From the NCBI GenBank assembly GCA_902475375.1, contig CABRZC010000001.1, forward strand, positions 18,418 to 82,417: a stretch of DNA of 64,000 nt. The letters run 5' to 3'. A program made the position numbers and the translations under genes. The notes under the pieces were generated by a model. The model saw only the letters and a list, made by a program, of their open reading frames with translations, was not told the DNA's origin and did not search any database. Numbering within the stretch: the first letter of the stretch is position 1; each line of letters begins with the position of its first letter. Below, in pieces: positions 62,738 to 64,000 of the stretch. This DNA comes from an uncultured Collinsella sp. (GTDB lineage Bacteria; Actinomycetota; Coriobacteriia; Coriobacteriales; Coriobacteriaceae).

Positions 62738-63592
62738 ATGGATATCAAACGCAAGATCACCGAGGCGCAGGGCCTCACCCCCACCGAGCAACAGCTCGGC
62801 ATCTCGGCCCTTGCCATGGGCGAGGACATCCGCGGGCTTTCCATTAAGGAATTTGCCGCACGCACCAACGTTTCGGTCGCGAGCGTGCACCGTTTTTGCA
62901 AAAAGCTCGGCCTCGAGGGCTTTAAGGACCTCAAGGTCGAGCTCATCCGCCTGGCAACCGAGGCGGGAAACCGGCGAGACGTGGACATCAACTTTCCCTT
63001 CGACGCTACGTCCACCCCTGCGCAGGTTATGGAGCGCATGGAAGGGCTCTACCAGACCACGCTGGCCGAAACGCAGGAACTACTCGACCCCACGCAGCTT
63101 GACCACGCCGCCAAGCTCATCGCGAACGCCCGACAGGTCGACATCTACACGGGCTCGCACAACCTCTATCCAGCAGGAATGTTCCGCGACCGCCTGCTCT
63201 CCGCCGGCAAAAGCGCAACGTGCCACGACGGCGCTGAGGCCCAGGTGCGTACGGCGCTCGCCTCGGGTCCCGACCATGCGGCAATCGTCATCTCCTACAG
63301 CGGCCTTGCCCCCAACCTCAAGGACATCTTGCCGATTCTCAGCAGCCGGCATGTCCCGGTCATCGTCATCGGCACGCCTTATTGCGCTCGCATTCACCCT
63401 GGCTTTGCCGCCTACCTCACGGTAAGTGACCACGAGAGTATGACGCATCGCATCACGCAGTTCGCCAGCCACATCGCCGTGCAATACGTGCTCGATTCGC
63501 TCTACAGCAGCTACTTCGCCAAAGACTACGACCGCTGCGCCGAATTCCTGGAGCGATCGTTTCCCTACACCCGCCTGCCCGGGCTTAAGTAG
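62738..63592 (+). CDS. RpiR/MurR-family transcriptional regulator
   Basis: A 284-aa regulator. An N-terminal HTH_6 domain (about 1-77, with SIKEFAARTNVSVASVHRFCKKLGLEGFKDLK) is followed by a SIS sugar-isomerase-type domain (about 125-250, VDIYTGSHNLYPA and AIVISYSGLAPN) that binds phosphosugars. Such proteins control sugar or amino-sugar catabolism. It is divergent from the PTS IIA-Glc gene, which could be a target. ATG 62738 with GTGGGAG upstream. Confidence 0.92.
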   Translation: MDIKRKITEAQGLTPTEQQLGISALAMGEDIRGLSIKEFAARTNVSVASVHRFCKKLGLEGFKDLKVELIRLATEAGNRRDVDINFPFDATSTPAQVMERMEGLYQTTLAETQELLDPTQLDHAAKLIANARQVDIYTGSHNLYPAGMFRDRLLSAGKSATCHDGAEAQVRTALASGPDHAAIVISYSGLAPNLKDILPILSSRHVPVIVIGTPYCARIHPGFAAYLTVSDHESMTHRITQFASHIAVQYVLDSLYSSYFAKDYDRCAEFLERSFPYTRLPGLK

Positions 63593-63623
63593 CGACGAGC
63601 GCGGATTTTCGGACGCTTATCTA

Positions 63624-63691
63624 ACGAGCGTGGATAATCTCCCACTTTGAGCCCGCACACAGGCCAAAACCGGGAGATTATCCACGCTCGT
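63624..63691. repeat. Inverted repeat after rpiR
   Basis: Perfect 20-base arms (ACGAGCGTGGATAATCTCCC and complement) with a 28-base loop, 31 bp beyond the rpiR stop. Only one copy in the window. No T-run, so more likely a palindromic repeat than a simple terminator. Confidence 0.75.
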
Positions 63692-63761
63692 GTTGAATGC
63701 TCCGTTTTCCTCTGCGCCCGAGGGACCACTCGACCACCTTGCACCAAAGCAATAACGACTT

Positions 63762-63852
63762 CTCGTCATTAGATTATTCAAATCGACTCTAATAACTATT
63801 TTCGCCATAAACTCGTTATTAGAATTGATATGATTAGCCTAATAGCGAGTTT
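63762..63852. promoter_or_regulatory. Cluster of four related half-sites before the Fic-like gene
   Basis: Half-sites: CTCGTCATTAG (63762), CTAATAAC (63788, reverse), CTCGTTATTAG (63812) and CTAATAGCGAG (63839, reverse). The last two form a palindrome with 14-base arms (one mismatch) around a TATGAT box. The AT-rich region lies 27-117 bp before the ATG at 63879, consistent with a repressed promoter. Confidence 0.65.
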
Positions 63853-63878
63853 CCGGCACTAAAGATATGGAGGGCGCG

Positions 63879-64000
63879 ATGCAAATCGAGGAGAACGGCC
63901 AGGGAACGCTCCGCAATAATCTATCGGGGAAATTGGCTTACTATTCGTTTTTGCCAACGTCCTTGCAATCATTGAGGCAGCTAAACCTCACTGAGGAAAC
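63879..64000 (+). CDS. Start of a Fic-family-like protein (truncated by window end)
   Basis: Forty codons are visible from ATG 63879, preceded by GGAGGGCG at 5 bp. The sequence SGKLAYYSFLPTSLQSLRQL then NLTEE fits the N-terminal Fic_N region (a Tyr-rich LAY.SF.P segment followed by a Leu-rich acidic stretch) found in Fic/DOC adenylyltransferases. The catalytic HxFx(D/E)GN motif would lie beyond the window, so the identification is tentative. Confidence 0.5.
   Translation, partial: MQIEENGQGTLRNNLSGKLAYYSFLPTSLQSLRQLNLTEE

Overview
The window is high-GC DNA with dense, short-spaced operons. Its gene content points to the Coriobacteriia, most likely Collinsella or a close relative. The evidence is: a PknB/PstP/FHA cell-envelope cluster of actinobacterial type carrying a fused FtsW-penicillin-binding protein; an HspR-regulated dnaK operon; mannose-family PTS genes with DUF956; nickel/hydrogenase maturation genes; strictly anaerobic-style Fe-S enzymes; and sortase-type surface proteins. 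The genus is an inference, because no rRNA or other species marker is present.

Layout. 1-7862: fhaA (partial), fhaB, pstP, a SEDS-PBP fusion and pknB, a growth and division control cluster. 7863-8370: terminator, tRNA-Arg(CCU) and a duplicated tRNA 3' end. 8378-11660 (minus): mannose-type PTS IIAB, IIC, IID and DUF956. 12066-17390: hypA and a 925-aa Fe-S/FAD oxidoreductase on the minus strand, then a divergent TetR regulator and a DUF5692 membrane protein. 17624-24235: an unknown membrane protein, a small Pro-rich protein, clpB, and two small secreted or anchored unknowns surrounded by palindromic repeats. 24509-31508 (minus): dnaK-grpE-dnaJ-hspR, followed by an aconitase-family hydratase. 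32018-36271: a 2[4Fe-4S] ferredoxin, then nadA-nadB-nadC-niaR (minus), with a perfect palindrome over the nadA promoter. 36537-44991: a 2070-aa LPESG-anchored repeat protein divergent from a LytTR/GHKL two-component system. 45052-52234: a UDG-like protein, thioredoxin, an 82-aa protein, nikR and hypF-hypC-hypD-hypE. 52416-59731 (minus): a 1504-aa surface protein behind a cobalamin riboswitch and a sortase-anchored C69 peptidase. 60144-64000: a HAD phosphatase, a lipoprotein, PTS IIA-Glc, an RpiR regulator and the start of a Fic-like gene.

How it works together. Peptidoglycan synthesis appears to be controlled by Ser/Thr phosphorylation (PknB and PstP acting on FHA readers). The two chaperone transcription units (clpB and dnaK) share a 27-bp operator with identical arms, presumably bound by HspR, which is encoded in the same operon. 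NAD synthesis is probably controlled by NiaR at nadA. Nickel supply is tied to hydrogenase maturation (nikR next to hypFCDE, with hypA elsewhere), although no hydrogenase subunits lie in the window. The surface proteins suggest a gut lifestyle.

The most notable non-coding content is several families of palindromic repeats in intergenic and 3' regions. There are also two copies of a roughly 200-nt structured element whose stems differ in sequence but keep their pairing, each starting exactly at a stop codon. The most interesting protein prediction is the riboswitch-controlled surface protein with a possible alpha-toroid domain, a candidate corrinoid-capture protein.
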